Counted from the first letter of the stretch, positions 53,201 to 62,861 are shown. The stretch: 64,000 nucleotides of DNA from JBJXGE01 sp046154185 (GCA_046154185.1 JBJXGE010000003.1:28133-92132), one strand, 5' to 3'. The notes: generated by a model from the sequence alone, not told the origin. Program-made: numbers and translations.

Positions 53201-55610
53201 ACCGCATCGAAGTCGCGGAATGGCGCGATTGCGAATCGATCACAGCGACGCGCGGCCGGAGCTGGTGATTCGTGCGCCGAGCCGCGTCGAACCCGGCGCG
53301 CGCATTCGGGTGGAAGTCGAGGCTCCGGCGGCCAAATCATCGACGCGCGCGGCGGTTGTGCAGCTGTGGGCGGTCGACGAAGGAATCCTGCTGACGACAG
53401 ACTATCGCACGCCGGATCCTGGCGCGCATTTCTTTGCGCCGCGCAAATCCGAGATCGCGTCGGCCGACCTGTTCAGTGAATTGCTACCGGATCATCTTCG
53501 GCCCGAGAGCATGGCGCGAATCGGTGCGGATCGCGGGGCTGCGGAGACGTTGCGGCGCGGTACCGGCAACGACCGCCAACGCCGCGAGTCTGCCGTGATT
53601 TGGTGTGAGCTCGCGACTCTCGACGCCGAGGGCTGCGCCGCCTTCGATCTCGAGTTGCCGAACATGACTGGCCGCCTGCGCGTCATGGCCGTGTTCGTCG
53701 ATCAGGACACGTACGCATCCGCCGAGCACGACGTCACGCTGAGCGCGCCACTCCTTGTCGAAGCGAGTTGGCCGCGCTATCTGGTGACCGGAGATTCCTT
53801 TCAAGCGCCGGTGAAGCTTTTCAATTCGACGGACTCCGTGCTCGAAGCTGAACTAGAGTTCGACTTCACAGGTCCGCTCGAGATCAAGGTACCGACATCG
53901 GCTCGACGGGTCCGCGTCGCACCCAACGAGCCGGCCGTTGTTTGGCTCGACGCGCGGGCCGTCGGCATTGGACCCGCGACCGTGCGAGTTCGGGCGGTCG
54001 CGGAAGCAAACGCAACGCATCCCGAGTTTGTCGCCGTCGCCGAGACGGACTTGCCGGTGCGAAGCGCTGCAGTCTTGCATAGCGAAGTTGAGTTGCTGCG
54101 ACTCCGCGCCGGCGAGTCGCGGCGATTTGCGGCTTCGAGCGCGTTTCTACCCGCGGGTTCAGGGCGCGTGACGCTTTCCATCAGCACGGAGCCACAAGTC
54201 GAACTGTTGCCGGCGATCACGCAGCTGCTCGACTACCCGTATGGCTGTCTCGAGCAGACGACGAGCCGCTTGCTTGCGATTTTGCACGCGCCGAAGCTGC
54301 TCGATCGCGCTTTGCCAGGCGATGCCCGTGTTGATTCGGCCGGGAAAAAGATCGAGTCGGGGATTGATCGGCTGTGGTCTATGCAAACGCGAGACGGTGG
54401 GCTCGGCTATTGGCCCGGCGATAACAATTCGCATCTGTGGGGGACGGCGTATGCGGCGGAGTTTCTCGCGCGCGCGAGCCACGAGCAGTTCACGATCGAG
54501 CCGCGCTTTCTCGACGACTTGCTCAAATACCTGAAGCTCGAACTCGACAGACGCAATGACAACGACGCCGACGTCGTCGATGCGAACCTGCGTGCGCATC
54601 TGTGCTACGTCCTCGCCGCATTCGACATGCCGCCCGTCGCGTGGCTGGAACGGCTCGCCGAGCAGGTGGCCGAACTCGATATCGCCGGGCGCGCACACCT
54701 TGCGGGCGCATTCGCGGCGAGCGGCCGCGCCGATCGCGCCATCGCGATTTTGCCAACTGGGACGATCAACACGGTCGTCGGAACGACAACGAGCGGCCGC
54801 ATTACTTCGCAAGTGCAACAAGAGGCGGCGTTGCTGCACGTGTTGCTCGACATCGATGTTCAGCATGTCTGGATCCCGCGACTCGTCGAACGGCTCTATG
54901 CGGCGCGCAAGAACGGCTGGTGGGGGACGACACTCGCGACTGCGACGGCGATGGCGGCGCTCGCGCGTTACCAGTTGTCTACTCCACGCATTGCGAGCGA
55001 GTTTACCGGCGAAGTTGTGGCGCGCGGCGGACGCACCGAGCGCTTTGATCATCGCGCGGCGGCGCACTTGGGCTTCGACTTCAACGACTTGCCACTTGAA
55101 CTCAAGTCGGCGGGAAGTGGCACGCTTTACGTCGTCGCAGCTATTGAAGGGGATGGGACCCCGGAGCTCGCGGCGCCGTTCGACCGCAACTTTGCGGTGC
55201 GCCGGCATTGGCGCGCGCGCAATGGCGCAGTCATCGATCCCGGGAAACTCCGCATTGGCGACCTCGTTGACGTCGAGATTGAAGTCAAGGCGACGGCCCG
55301 ACCGGATCTTCGCGGCGTCGACAACATCGCAATTGTCGATCTACTGCCGGCCGGGCTCGAAGTCGTGAACCCGCGTCTAGCGAGTTCCGGGATGGCCACG
55401 CACTCGGTAGCGCGCGCTGATTGCGTCGAGTTCCTCGAAGATCGTGTGGTCATCTTCGCTTCCGAGGTCGGCGCGAGTTCGACGTTTCGCTATGCGTTAC
55501 GCGCCACCGCGGTGGGCTCGTTCGCAGTGCCGCTAGTGACGGCTTCGTGCATGTACGATCCGGTCATCGCGTCGGCGCACGGCGCCGGTCGCGTGGAGGT
55601 TGCACCATGA
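50205..55610 (+). CDS. Bacterial alpha-2-macroglobulin with thioester
   Basis: An 1801-residue protein that traps proteases in the periplasm. ATG 50205 has GAGGGGAAATTC upstream. An N-terminal membrane anchor (F-G-L-L-S-V-I-L-I-A-L-N-V-V-G-L-F-W) replaces the lipobox of the E. coli protein. Next come macroglobulin-like MG domains (about 100-900; F-T-E-R-G-V-Y-R-P-G-D-V-I-H-L is the A2M_N signature), the bait/MG region, and the A2M family domain (V-W-C-E-L-A-T-L-D). The thioester motif follows in Y-P-Y-G-C-L-E-Q-T-T-S, Cys about 1348, with the helical complement-like domain behind it. The intact Cys-Leu-Glu-Gln indicates a working thioester. It overlaps pbpC by 4 nt, the same pairing as in Enterobacteria. 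Confidence 0.95.
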   Translation: MRRMPSRFGLLSVILIALNVVGLFWIRDALLHAHRPRFRVLAASPARQVDDADRFELRFDAPVARPSEIGERPARALFEIEPEPAGHWRWAEADRLEYLLENRLPLGREYVIRPAAHLEAETGRILVGTSEFRFRTSALELRSCEVRSSDHVYVRLELRFNQLVDPVALLRHLEVYDGGDISGANVRHHKGKIEIHSLTQAPALDIVVRVNRPQSHRLVVKVLRDLTGHGAHLGLVETSVQTLDVLRDFRLENAYVPTPGADDAVEVRLQFSAFFSEKVDPPTVEVRPQVADLRVRRSGSELCLTGAFQCGARYTAIVDRNAVSADGRPLGREQTIAFNIPDRAPTVDLAVRHGILMPTGNLSLDLRLVNVAALGLEAWRLYENNLVAHLQGNARDETSRQVMHRTIALGLQRNVPSTVAIDLRQLLGEVPTGVYALTARARNRHWARDDAVVAVTDIALTTKRERDGYLVWATSLATAAPIANATISALTYTNQVIATATTAADGVARLRVPKNSADDHVWLIAARLAEDLSFIQPDRRPWVSDAVEQSGRSSPTAYDVALFTERGVYRPGDVIHLSGIVREPDGALPPALPLTIRVLRPDGKAAHELPVDARPDQQGFFTIAIPTTTDSRTGPYRFVASVRGAEAALGETSALVEAFVTVRIELDAAMSQEKYCYGEGPPTLAVAGRYLFGQPAADLQLAVPGTYAWRRYESRRFPEYQFDDATRCAHGQLTTIETRLDKDGAATVALSLPPQLAAGVWQASLTATVTEAGGRSVSRHCVTTIDTAEYHIGLRIPKHTFAPVGLPIDIPWVVVTSNDAPAESTKLAFELTRVEFESVLEEVQRKLKWKSVERLVPIQEFEFAQSASGSISIACPSAGYYRLTAVEQRTGQRARVEFYAASQSHDIQSFSLAEPERLEILCDQERYRPGELANIVVRAPSAGTMLLTIESDHVVEHRVVTMTTNTATVCMPVDTALRGSAFISATVVRAVDPKQGSWLPHRSRGMARLRIDHSDARPELVIRAPSRVEPGARIRVEVEAPAAKSSTRAAVVQLWAVDEGILLTTDYRTPDPGAHFFAPRKSEIASADLFSELLPDHLRPESMARIGADRGAAETLRRGTGNDRQRRESAVIWCELATLDAEGCAAFDLELPNMTGRLRVMAVFVDQDTYASAEHDVTLSAPLLVEASWPRYLVTGDSFQAPVKLFNSTDSVLEAELEFDFTGPLEIKVPTSARRVRVAPNEPAVVWLDARAVGIGPATVRVRAVAEANATHPEFVAVAETDLPVRSAAVLHSEVELLRLRAGESRRFAASSAFLPAGSGRVTLSISTEPQVELLPAITQLLDYPYGCLEQTTSRLLAILHAPKLLDRALPGDARVDSAGKKIESGIDRLWSMQTRDGGLGYWPGDNNSHLWGTAYAAEFLARASHEQFTIEPRFLDDLLKYLKLELDRRNDNDADVVDANLRAHLCYVLAAFDMPPVAWLERLAEQVAELDIAGRAHLAGAFAASGRADRAIAILPTGTINTVVGTTTSGRITSQVQQEAALLHVLLDIDVQHVWIPRLVERLYAARKNGWWGTTLATATAMAALARYQLSTPRIASEFTGEVVARGGRTERFDHRAAAHLGFDFNDLPLELKSAGSGTLYVVAAIEGDGTPELAAPFDRNFAVRRHWRARNGAVIDPGKLRIGDLVDVEIEVKATARPDLRGVDNIAIVDLLPAGLEVVNPRLASSGMATHSVARADCVEFLEDRVVIFASEVGASSTFRYALRATAVGSFAVPLVTASCMYDPVIASAHGAGRVEVAP

Positions 55611-57664
55611 AGCGCAGATTGCTACGGCGGTTGTTTTGGCGCTGGCGCTATCGACTCGGTCTCGCGGTGTTGGCGTTCGTTACGATTTGCTGCGGAATCT
55701 TCGCCTTGGCGTGGTTTCTGTTGCCGTTTCCGTATAGCACGCTTGAGAACTGGCCGACGAGTCCGTTGGTCACCGATCGCCATTCGACACCGCTTCTCGA
55801 GCGGGTCGGGACTGACGATCAATGGCGCATTCCAGTTGCGCTTTCGCAGATGTCGCCCTGGCTCATCCAAGCGACGGTGGCCGTCGAAGACGAGCGGTTT
55901 TTCTCGCACTGCGGCGTCGATCCGTTCGCGGTCGTTCGTGCGATGGGGCAGAACTTGCGTAGGCTTCGTGTTGTGTCGGGCGCGAGCACCCTCACCATGC
56001 AAGTGGCGCGTATGCTCGGTGGGCGTCCGCGCACGCTGCGCGCGAAAGTTTTCGAGTCGTTCCGCGCGCTCCAGTTGGAGTCCGGACGCGATAAGGAGAC
56101 CATCATTGAGGCGTATCTGAATCTCGCGCCTTACGGTGGAAACCTGCGTGGCGTCGAGGCGGCGTCGCTCGCGTATTTTGGTCAGCATGCGGCAAACCTA
56201 TCGCTGGCAGAAGCGGCGCTCATCGCAGGATTGCCGCAGTCGCCGGCGCGCTTGCGACCCGACCGCCACCCGCAGGCGGCGCGCGCACGCCGCGCGACCG
56301 TGCTGCGACGCATGTGTGAGCTCGGCTATATCACGTCCGAAGCGCGCGCGCGCGCCGCGGCGGAACCGATCGCACTCGTGCGGCGACTCAATCTCAGCAG
56401 CACGGCGTCTCACGTCGCGAGCATGGCGATGGAACGACGGCCGGCGGGTGGAGTGACAACGATCGACCTGCCACTCCAGAACTGCGTCTTGCGCGAGATC
56501 GAGACGCACGCCGCAAACTGGCCGCCCGAGAGCGATGCGGCGGTCGTTGTTATCGACATCGAGCGCAGCGAACTCGTTGTCGTCATCGGTTCCATCGATC
56601 ATCTCGATGCGCGCGACGGGCAAGTGAATGGCGCGACCGCGCGGCGCAGCCCCGGCTCGACACTCAAGCCGTTCGTCTACGCCGCGGCATTCGAGAGCGG
56701 TCGGCTGAACGCGGAATCACACGTCTATGATGTCCCGATCGAGCGCGCCGGTTGGTCGCCGCAGAACTTCGATCGCAGTTTCGCCGGTGTCGTCACTGTC
56801 ACGGAGGCGCTCGAGCGATCGATGAACGTGCCGGCGATTCTTTGCGCGGAACAAGTTGGACTTGCGCGCTGCTTGGGCGTGATCGAGGCGGTTGGCATCC
56901 GCTTGCGCGCCGACGCCGAGACGCGCGCCGGCCTCGCGGCGATCGTCGGCGCCACAGAAGTGTCGCTCGTCGATCTCACGAACGGCTACGCGACGCTCGG
57001 CCGTGGCGGCGTACGGCAAACGCCGAAACTCTTCGTCGACGAAGCGAGCGATGGCGCGCGCGTGTTGCGTGCGGATGTCTGCGCGACCATCGACCACATG
57101 CTCTCGACGTCGCGGCGCCGACCCAATGGAGTCGATCGCGTGAGTGAACCGCTTCCTTGGTTCATGTGGAAAACTGGCACCAGCGCCGCGCGCCGCGATG
57201 CTTGGGCGGTTGGTCACAATCGTCGCTTTGCAATCGGCGTGTGGGTGGGACGCTTTTCGTCGGCGGGTCACGTCGAGTTCGTCGGCCGCGACGCGGCCGA
57301 ACCGCTGCTCGCGCGGCTTTTCCACTTGCCCGAACTGCGGAATGACGCTGGCCCCAGCGCGCCGCCGCGGCCGCTCGCGGTCGAACGCCCGCTCCGCCCA
57401 CCGCGCGAAGTCTCGAACGAGTTGCGCGTGTTGGCGCCGCGCGATGGCGCGCACTTCATCGCTATCGACGGAGTTTCTGTGGTGTGTCCGCTCGCGACCG
57501 CGACGAGCGGCGTCTCGTGGTTTCTCGACGATCGGCTGCTATCGACGGCGGCGACAGCGCGACTCGCACTGCGTCCTGGCGGCTACGAGTTGCGCTGCGT
57601 CGATGCCGCGGGCCGATCCGCCGAATCGCGCTTCACGATTAGCGACGGGAGTCGACGGAAGTAG
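55607..57664 (+). CDS. pbpC: Penicillin-binding protein 1C
   Basis: A 685-residue bifunctional peptidoglycan synthase. It has a membrane anchor (L-A-V-L-A-F-V-T-I-C-C-G-I-F-A-L), a glycosyltransferase-51 domain with V-E-D-E-R-F-F and G-A-S-T-L-T-M-Q, and a transpeptidase domain with the S-x-x-K motif S-P-G-S-T-L-K-P, the S-x-N motif E-R-S-M-N-V-P and the K-T-G motif W-K-T-G-T-S. A C-terminal BiPBP_C-like domain covers about the last 90 residues. All catalytic motifs are present. The ATG overlaps the A2M stop (ATGA), with GGAGG upstream, so repair of the cell wall and protease trapping are co-expressed. Confidence 0.95.
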   Translation: MKRRLLRRLFWRWRYRLGLAVLAFVTICCGIFALAWFLLPFPYSTLENWPTSPLVTDRHSTPLLERVGTDDQWRIPVALSQMSPWLIQATVAVEDERFFSHCGVDPFAVVRAMGQNLRRLRVVSGASTLTMQVARMLGGRPRTLRAKVFESFRALQLESGRDKETIIEAYLNLAPYGGNLRGVEAASLAYFGQHAANLSLAEAALIAGLPQSPARLRPDRHPQAARARRATVLRRMCELGYITSEARARAAAEPIALVRRLNLSSTASHVASMAMERRPAGGVTTIDLPLQNCVLREIETHAANWPPESDAAVVVIDIERSELVVVIGSIDHLDARDGQVNGATARRSPGSTLKPFVYAAAFESGRLNAESHVYDVPIERAGWSPQNFDRSFAGVVTVTEALERSMNVPAILCAEQVGLARCLGVIEAVGIRLRADAETRAGLAAIVGATEVSLVDLTNGYATLGRGGVRQTPKLFVDEASDGARVLRADVCATIDHMLSTSRRRPNGVDRVSEPLPWFMWKTGTSAARRDAWAVGHNRRFAIGVWVGRFSSAGHVEFVGRDAAEPLLARLFHLPELRNDAGPSAPPRPLAVERPLRPPREVSNELRVLAPRDGAHFIAIDGVSVVCPLATATSGVSWFLDDRLLSTAATARLALRPGGYELRCVDAAGRSAESRFTISDGSRRK

Positions 57665-57826
57665 GGGAGCGCCCGTTGAGGCGAGTTCTCTCGTGATTCG
57701 CCGGCCGGACGGTGGCCAAAGAAAATTTGCACCGGGACGCGCGAACCTCTAAAAACCAGCCCGTGTTAGCTGGCGCTCATTCGTTCAAAACCGCAAGGCT
57801 CCGATCGAAGTAGCCAAGAGGTTTCC

Positions 57827-58537
57827 TTGATCAAACTGCTCGGGCACGTCGGGATGGTGCTCGGTTTTGCGTCGCGCCTGAATGCACTCATCGTCGTGCT
57901 GGTCGTCGCAGTAGTCGCGGGCCAGCTGGCGGAAATTTCCGTACGCGACGTCGTGCGATTGACTGGGCAGCTCTTCGTCGAGAATCGGTGGTTGACGTTG
58001 CCGGTTATCTTGATGGTGCCGGTCGTCGGACTTGTCGAGCGCCACGGTCTCCATGAGCACATCGCCGCGCTCATGCGGCGCGCGACGCGCGCGAGTTCGA
58101 GTGGAGTGTTATTGCTCTATCAAGTCGTGCGTGGCGCCACGAGCACGATCGGCCTCAGTGTCGGCAACCACGCTTCGATGATTCGACCGCTCATCGTGCC
58201 GATGGCGGAAGGCGTGGCCGCGCGCGACGGCCGGCTCACCGCGTCGACCCAGCCGCGTTTACGTGCGCACGCCGCGGCCGCTGAGAACGTTGGGAATTTC
58301 TTCTCGGACGACATTTTTGTAGCGGTCGGCGCGCTGCTGATGATTCGCGGCACCCTGGAAACGGCGGGCGTGCCGGTGGAGCTGGAGGACCTGCAAGCCT
58401 GGAGCATTCCGACGGCGCTCTGGGTCATCATCGTCGGTTGGTGGCGGATGCGAAGATTGCAGCGAGGAATTGTCGCGGCGACCGTGTTGCCGTCGCCAGC
58501 AGCGGGTTCCACCGACGCAGGCGAGCGTGCGCCATGA
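57827..58537 (+). CDS. DUF969 subunit of a two-component membrane transporter
   Basis: A 236-residue membrane protein from TTG 57827, with AGAGG upstream. It has membrane segments near 15-35, 60-75 and 190-210, and the DUF969 core L-P-V-I-L-M-V-P-V-V-G-L-V-E-R-H-G-L, then T-S-T-I-G-L-S-V-G-N-H-A-S-M-I-R-P-L. The family is annotated as one half of a 5-oxoproline transporter; that substrate is assigned by association in other bacteria. No 5-oxoprolinase gene is near. Its stop overlaps the DUF979 start, so both halves are co-translated. Confidence 0.9.
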   Translation: MIKLLGHVGMVLGFASRLNALIVVLVVAVVAGQLAEISVRDVVRLTGQLFVENRWLTLPVILMVPVVGLVERHGLHEHIAALMRRATRASSSGVLLLYQVVRGATSTIGLSVGNHASMIRPLIVPMAEGVAARDGRLTASTQPRLRAHAAAAENVGNFFSDDIFVAVGALLMIRGTLETAGVPVELEDLQAWSIPTALWVIIVGWWRMRRLQRGIVAATVLPSPAAGSTDAGERAP

Positions 58538-59496
58538 AGCCACTCGACCTCGAGTACTTCTTTATCCTCGCGGGATCATTCCTGCTCGCACTCGCGGCGC
58601 GCATCGCATTCGACAACTCGCACTCGCGACGTTGGGGCTCGGCGATTTTCTGGGCGTTGCTCGGCGTCGTGTTTGTCGCTGGCCGATGGCTCGACGCGGA
58701 AATCGTTGGCTGGGCCGTCGTGGCGATGGCGCTGCTCGCCGGGACTGGCCTCGTGGCGCCGCCTGCGGTGCGTAGTCGTGAAGCGCCGCGACACCCTGCC
58801 GGCCACCGAACGCTCGGCAATCGGTTGCTGTGGCCGCTGCTGATCGTGCCCGCCATCGCCATCGTCGGCAGCGAAGTGCTCAGTATGAACGCGATCGTCG
58901 CAGCCGAATTCGTCACGGCCAAGCAGGCTTCTCAAGTGGCGCTCGGGCTCGGTAGTCTCGTCGGGCTGCTGCTCGCGCTTCGCTTGACGCGCGAACGCCC
59001 GATCACGGCGATCGATGAAGGTGGACGGCTGCTGCAAAACATCGGTTGGGCGCTCTTGCTTCCGCAGGTGCTCGTCGCGCTCGGCGGCGTTTTGCTGAAA
59101 GCTGGCGTCGGCGACGAAGTGGCGCATTACGTCGCGTGGCTGCTGCCGGTCGAGAACCCGCTAGTTGCGGTCGTCGCCTACTGCGGCGGCATGGCGATCT
59201 TCACGATGATCTTCGGCAACGCTTTCGCAGCATTTCCGGTGATCACGCTCGGGATCGGCCTGCCATTCATCGTGAAAGCCCACGGCGGCGACCCCGCGAT
59301 CATGGCCACGCTTGGGATGTTGTCCGGATACTGCGGCACGCTGCTGACGCCGATGGCCGCGAACTTCAATATCGTTCCAGTCCGACTCCTCGAGTTGTCG
59401 GACGACTACGCCGTCATCAAAGCGCAAGCGCCGTTTGCCGCGGCGATTTGGCTATTCAATGTCGCTGTGATGTATCTGTTCGTGTATCCGGCGTAG
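58534..59496 (+). CDS. DUF979 subunit of a two-component membrane transporter
   Basis: A 320-residue protein with about nine hydrophobic segments, starting at ATG 58534 in a 4-nt overlap with the DUF969 gene. It carries the DUF979 pattern: an N-terminal L-E-Y-F-F-I-L-A-G-S-F-L, the central G-N-A-F-A-A-F-P-V-I-T-L-G-I-G-L-P-F, then G-Y-C-G-T-L-L-T-P-M-A-A-N-F-N-I-V-P. It forms the transporter with the preceding protein. The cargo is not shown by the sequence. Confidence 0.92.
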   Translation: MKPLDLEYFFILAGSFLLALAARIAFDNSHSRRWGSAIFWALLGVVFVAGRWLDAEIVGWAVVAMALLAGTGLVAPPAVRSREAPRHPAGHRTLGNRLLWPLLIVPAIAIVGSEVLSMNAIVAAEFVTAKQASQVALGLGSLVGLLLALRLTRERPITAIDEGGRLLQNIGWALLLPQVLVALGGVLLKAGVGDEVAHYVAWLLPVENPLVAVVAYCGGMAIFTMIFGNAFAAFPVITLGIGLPFIVKAHGGDPAIMATLGMLSGYCGTLLTPMAANFNIVPVRLLELSDDYAVIKAQAPFAAAIWLFNVAVMYLFVYPA

Positions 59497-59707
59497 CGGC
59501 GAAGATGGTTCGGACGAGGGGTTGAGTGGGGGAGGCGCTCGGCAACGTGTTTTCGTACGAACGATGCACGACACGACCCAGGCCATACACGTCGAGCTGC
59601 GTCCGCTTCCGCATTGCTTGCATGTGCCACGCCACGCGGGATACTTGCGGCCGCTCACCGTTACGTTACGACTCTCATGGACGCCCACCGACGAAGAGAG
59701 GGACACC

Positions 59708-62700
59708 ATGCGCGATCCCGTACGAGTTTGGCTTCTTGCCATCAGTTGCTTCTGCATCGGTCGTGGCTCGCTTGGGGGCGAGGAACTCACGCAAGGCAGC
59801 CTATCCGTCGAGATCAACGAACTCGGAGTCTTGGTCGCAGTGCCGGGCGCACCGATCGCAACCGTTGATGCGAGCCGTCTCGTGTTCGACACGACCATCA
59901 CCGAGTGGTTCGGGATCGCTTTCAATGACGCGACTGGCCAACGCGTTTACGGCGTCGGCTCGGGGGTCGCGCCGGACTGGTCGACGACGCGCGCTTCGGT
60001 GAGCCTAGTCTCTTTCACGGCGAACTCTACCAGTGCGACATCGGTCGCGTGCTTCGGCGAGCTCGAGCTCTCCACACATCTCTATTTCGATGGCCCGCAT
60101 CTCATCGCGACAGTAACGCTGCATAACCGCGGCGTCGTGCCGCTGACGGGCGTGTTTTATTCACGCGAGTGGCTCGCAGCGCCAACCGAGCCCAGCTACT
60201 GGACCGTGCCCAACGACCTCATCGGCGCTGGCGTCGCTGCGCCCGGCGTCTCGCGGCGCATTTGGATGACGGATGATCTGTTGCCGGGAGTCGATCGCAG
60301 TCTGACGTTTTCCTACGGTCTCGCGACACCGCCAGCCCCGCTCTCTGTCGGCATCGATGTTCCGCTCACGCTTTGGACGAGCCCGAGCTTTCCAACCGGG
60401 TTGGTGTTCGGCGACACGAATGGCATTTCCTTCGGCGACTATGATGCCGATGGCTGGATCGATGTGTTTGCAGCGGCGTCAGGCAATTTATGGCGCAACT
60501 TGAGCGGAACCTCCTGGCAGCTCACCGCCGACTTTGATCCTTCGCTCATGACGGGCATCCGTTACGGTTCCTCGTTCGGCGACTACAACAACGACGGCCG
60601 GCCCGATATCGGCACCGAGCCGCGCAGCTTTGGCGATCCGTGCATGCACGTTTTCAAGAGCCTCGGCGGCGTCAGCTACATAGACATCGCTCCGAATCCC
60701 GCGCTGCTCGACTTGCAACCCTGCTTTGCAGATTCCGAGACGATTTGTTGGGGCGATGTCGACGGCGACGCGAATCTCGACTGTTTCCTGCCCGTCTACC
60801 CACCGTGGGCCTTCGGTCCCGGCAACTTCTTTCTCTACAACCTTGGAGCGACCGGACCCGCGGGCGAATACCGTTTCGATGAAAGCAGCGCAGCGGTCGG
60901 TCTCGACAATCCTCCGCCGGCTTCCGCGCGGCCTGAGGGTGCGCAGTTCCTCGACACGGATCGCGATGGCGACATAGATCTCTACTCGAACGGAACTCTC
61001 TATCAGAATCGGAGTGAGCCGACTGCGCCCGATTTTGACGCGATGACAGAGCCAGCGTCCGGCATCGGATTGAGCACATCGCTCGATGAGGGGGCGGTGT
61101 TTTTCGACTACGACCTCGACGGTGATGAAGACCTTGCCATCGTTTACTCCGGGCCGGGTGTGCGTATTTGGGAGAATTATGGCGACGGGAAATTTTTTGC
61201 TGCGCCGCCGGCAACAGTTACGAGCCCCCTTACGGGTCTCGATTTGGGCATGTCGGCCGCCGATTGGGACAACGATGGCGACATCGATTTCACGACGCGC
61301 CAAGTTTTTCGTCGCAACATGTACATGGAAACCGGTCAGCGACTGTTCACGGTCGCCAGCCACACGATCTCGCCAGCGTTTCTTACTTCAGCGACTCCCG
61401 CATGGGGCGACTGGGACAAAGACGGCGATCTCGATAGCGCGCTTGGCAACTGGACTTCGACGGGCCGCTTGTTCCGCAACACGCTCTATGACGGCAGCGA
61501 GCCGCTCGCCGAGCGACGCTTCTTGCGCGTGAGGGTGCTGCGCGATTCAGTCGCCGTGCCAGCCGGGCTCGAGACGGAGTACGGTGCGATGGTCGAGCTG
61601 ATCGTGCGTGGAAACTCGACTGGGAATCGCTTCCGCCTGTTCACATCGAGCTCCGCCGGCTACCTCAATCAAAACGAGTACACATTGCACTTCGCTTTGC
61701 CGGCCGACCCGGCGCCGAGTGATCCCGCGGTGGACTTGCTCGTCGATATCGTGGTGGATTTTCCGGGGCCGCCGAGCCAGGGCTTCAACCGCGTCGATAG
61801 GTTCGTGAATCCAGCGCTCGGTCACCTGGCGATCGCCACGCTCACCGATCGCGAGATCGTCGTGTTTCGCAGCGGGCGCGTGATCTTGAACGGGGTGGAG
61901 CATGTGCCGCCCGGTTACGAGTCAGTGCAACTCACGACGGGCGCGGGCGGGCTCCGCACTTCGACCGCGAGCGCGTCGTTGCCAGCACCGGTCACGGTGT
62001 TTCCCGGCTCGCTCACCGGCATCGAGTTTCACACGTTGGGAGCGACCGTGCCCGTGCGCATTCGCGAGATCATCATCGATGGCGTCTTCGACTCGATCAC
62101 GGTGTGCGATGGTCGCGAGGTCAATGCGTTGCTCTGGGATGTCACAGATCCTGGCGAGCCCTTCGTCGTAGAAGGCGGACACCTCGCATTGCGACATCAA
62201 GAGCACAACCGAAGGATCACTTTTCCCGCGAATTTCTTTCTCATGCCGGAACGTGTGTTTCGATTGGTCGCGCGGCTGAGCCAAAATCGCGCCACGCCGA
62301 TCGCCGGCCCGCTCGTGTATCCGAATCTCACGATCACCGGCGGGCTCAATTTTGTCGGCGTCCCCTGTAACGGGCTCGCCGCGGCTGCTGCCATCGTCGA
62401 CCCAGCGAGTTTGTACATGACAGTGCGATTCGCGGAAGTGAGCTTCGCCGCGAGCGCCTTCGCACGCGGCGACTGTAATCAGGATCGTGCGTTCAATATC
62501 ACCGACCCGATTTACTTCCTCGGCGTGTTATTCACCGGCGTCGCCGGCCCGGCGTGCGACGATGCCTGTGACGCAAACGACGACGGGCTACTCAACCTCG
62601 CCGACGTGATTCAATTGCTCGAAACGATGTTCGTAGGCACAGGTCCGCTGCCGCCTCCCTACCTCAAGTGCGGCGCAGATCCGACGGTTGATGGCCTGAC

Positions 62701-62728
62701 CTGCCAAGTGCACGCAGCTTGCTTGTGA
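59708..62728 (+). CDS. Exported FG-GAP/VCBS-repeat protein with dockerin module
   Basis: A 1006-residue protein from ATG 59708, with GAGAGGG upstream. A signal peptide (W-L-L-A-I-S-C-F-C-I-G) is followed by a beta-rich N-terminal domain and at least six FG-GAP/VCBS repeats with Ca loops (G-D-Y-D-A-D-G-W-I-D-V-F, G-D-Y-N-N-D-G-R-P-D-I, G-D-V-D-G-D-A-N-L-D-C, A-D-W-D-N-D-G-D-I-D-F, G-D-W-D-K-D-G-D-L-D-S), which build an integrin-like propeller. More beta domains follow, then the dockerin-like pair (R-G-D-C-N-Q-D-R-A-F-N-I-T-D-P and D-A-N-D-D-G-L-L-N-L-A-D) and the Cys tail. It is probably an adhesive or structural extracellular protein. Confidence 0.87.
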   Translation: MRDPVRVWLLAISCFCIGRGSLGGEELTQGSLSVEINELGVLVAVPGAPIATVDASRLVFDTTITEWFGIAFNDATGQRVYGVGSGVAPDWSTTRASVSLVSFTANSTSATSVACFGELELSTHLYFDGPHLIATVTLHNRGVVPLTGVFYSREWLAAPTEPSYWTVPNDLIGAGVAAPGVSRRIWMTDDLLPGVDRSLTFSYGLATPPAPLSVGIDVPLTLWTSPSFPTGLVFGDTNGISFGDYDADGWIDVFAAASGNLWRNLSGTSWQLTADFDPSLMTGIRYGSSFGDYNNDGRPDIGTEPRSFGDPCMHVFKSLGGVSYIDIAPNPALLDLQPCFADSETICWGDVDGDANLDCFLPVYPPWAFGPGNFFLYNLGATGPAGEYRFDESSAAVGLDNPPPASARPEGAQFLDTDRDGDIDLYSNGTLYQNRSEPTAPDFDAMTEPASGIGLSTSLDEGAVFFDYDLDGDEDLAIVYSGPGVRIWENYGDGKFFAAPPATVTSPLTGLDLGMSAADWDNDGDIDFTTRQVFRRNMYMETGQRLFTVASHTISPAFLTSATPAWGDWDKDGDLDSALGNWTSTGRLFRNTLYDGSEPLAERRFLRVRVLRDSVAVPAGLETEYGAMVELIVRGNSTGNRFRLFTSSSAGYLNQNEYTLHFALPADPAPSDPAVDLLVDIVVDFPGPPSQGFNRVDRFVNPALGHLAIATLTDREIVVFRSGRVILNGVEHVPPGYESVQLTTGAGGLRTSTASASLPAPVTVFPGSLTGIEFHTLGATVPVRIREIIIDGVFDSITVCDGREVNALLWDVTDPGEPFVVEGGHLALRHQEHNRRITFPANFFLMPERVFRLVARLSQNRATPIAGPLVYPNLTITGGLNFVGVPCNGLAAAAAIVDPASLYMTVRFAEVSFAASAFARGDCNQDRAFNITDPIYFLGVLFTGVAGPACDDACDANDDGLLNLADVIQLLETMFVGTGPLPPPYLKCGADPTVDGLTCQVHAACL

Positions 62729-62743
62729 CGGTGAGCGGACTCT

Positions 62744-62777
62744 TGGTCGCGCGCTGCGCTCAGCAGCGCGACGACCA
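62744..62777. terminator. Hairpin between convergent dockerin-module genes
   Basis: TGGTCGCGCGCTGC (62744-62757) pairs with GCAGCGCGACGACCA (62763-62777) with one bulged base and a 5-nt loop, 16 bp after the FG-GAP gene stop. Confidence 0.55.
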
Positions 62778-62861
62778 TCGTCACGAACAAACGAAGTCTC
62801 ACCAAATATCGTGAGCGCTATTTTCCAGACTCGCGCGCGGCCAGCAGGCGCGCTGGACGCA

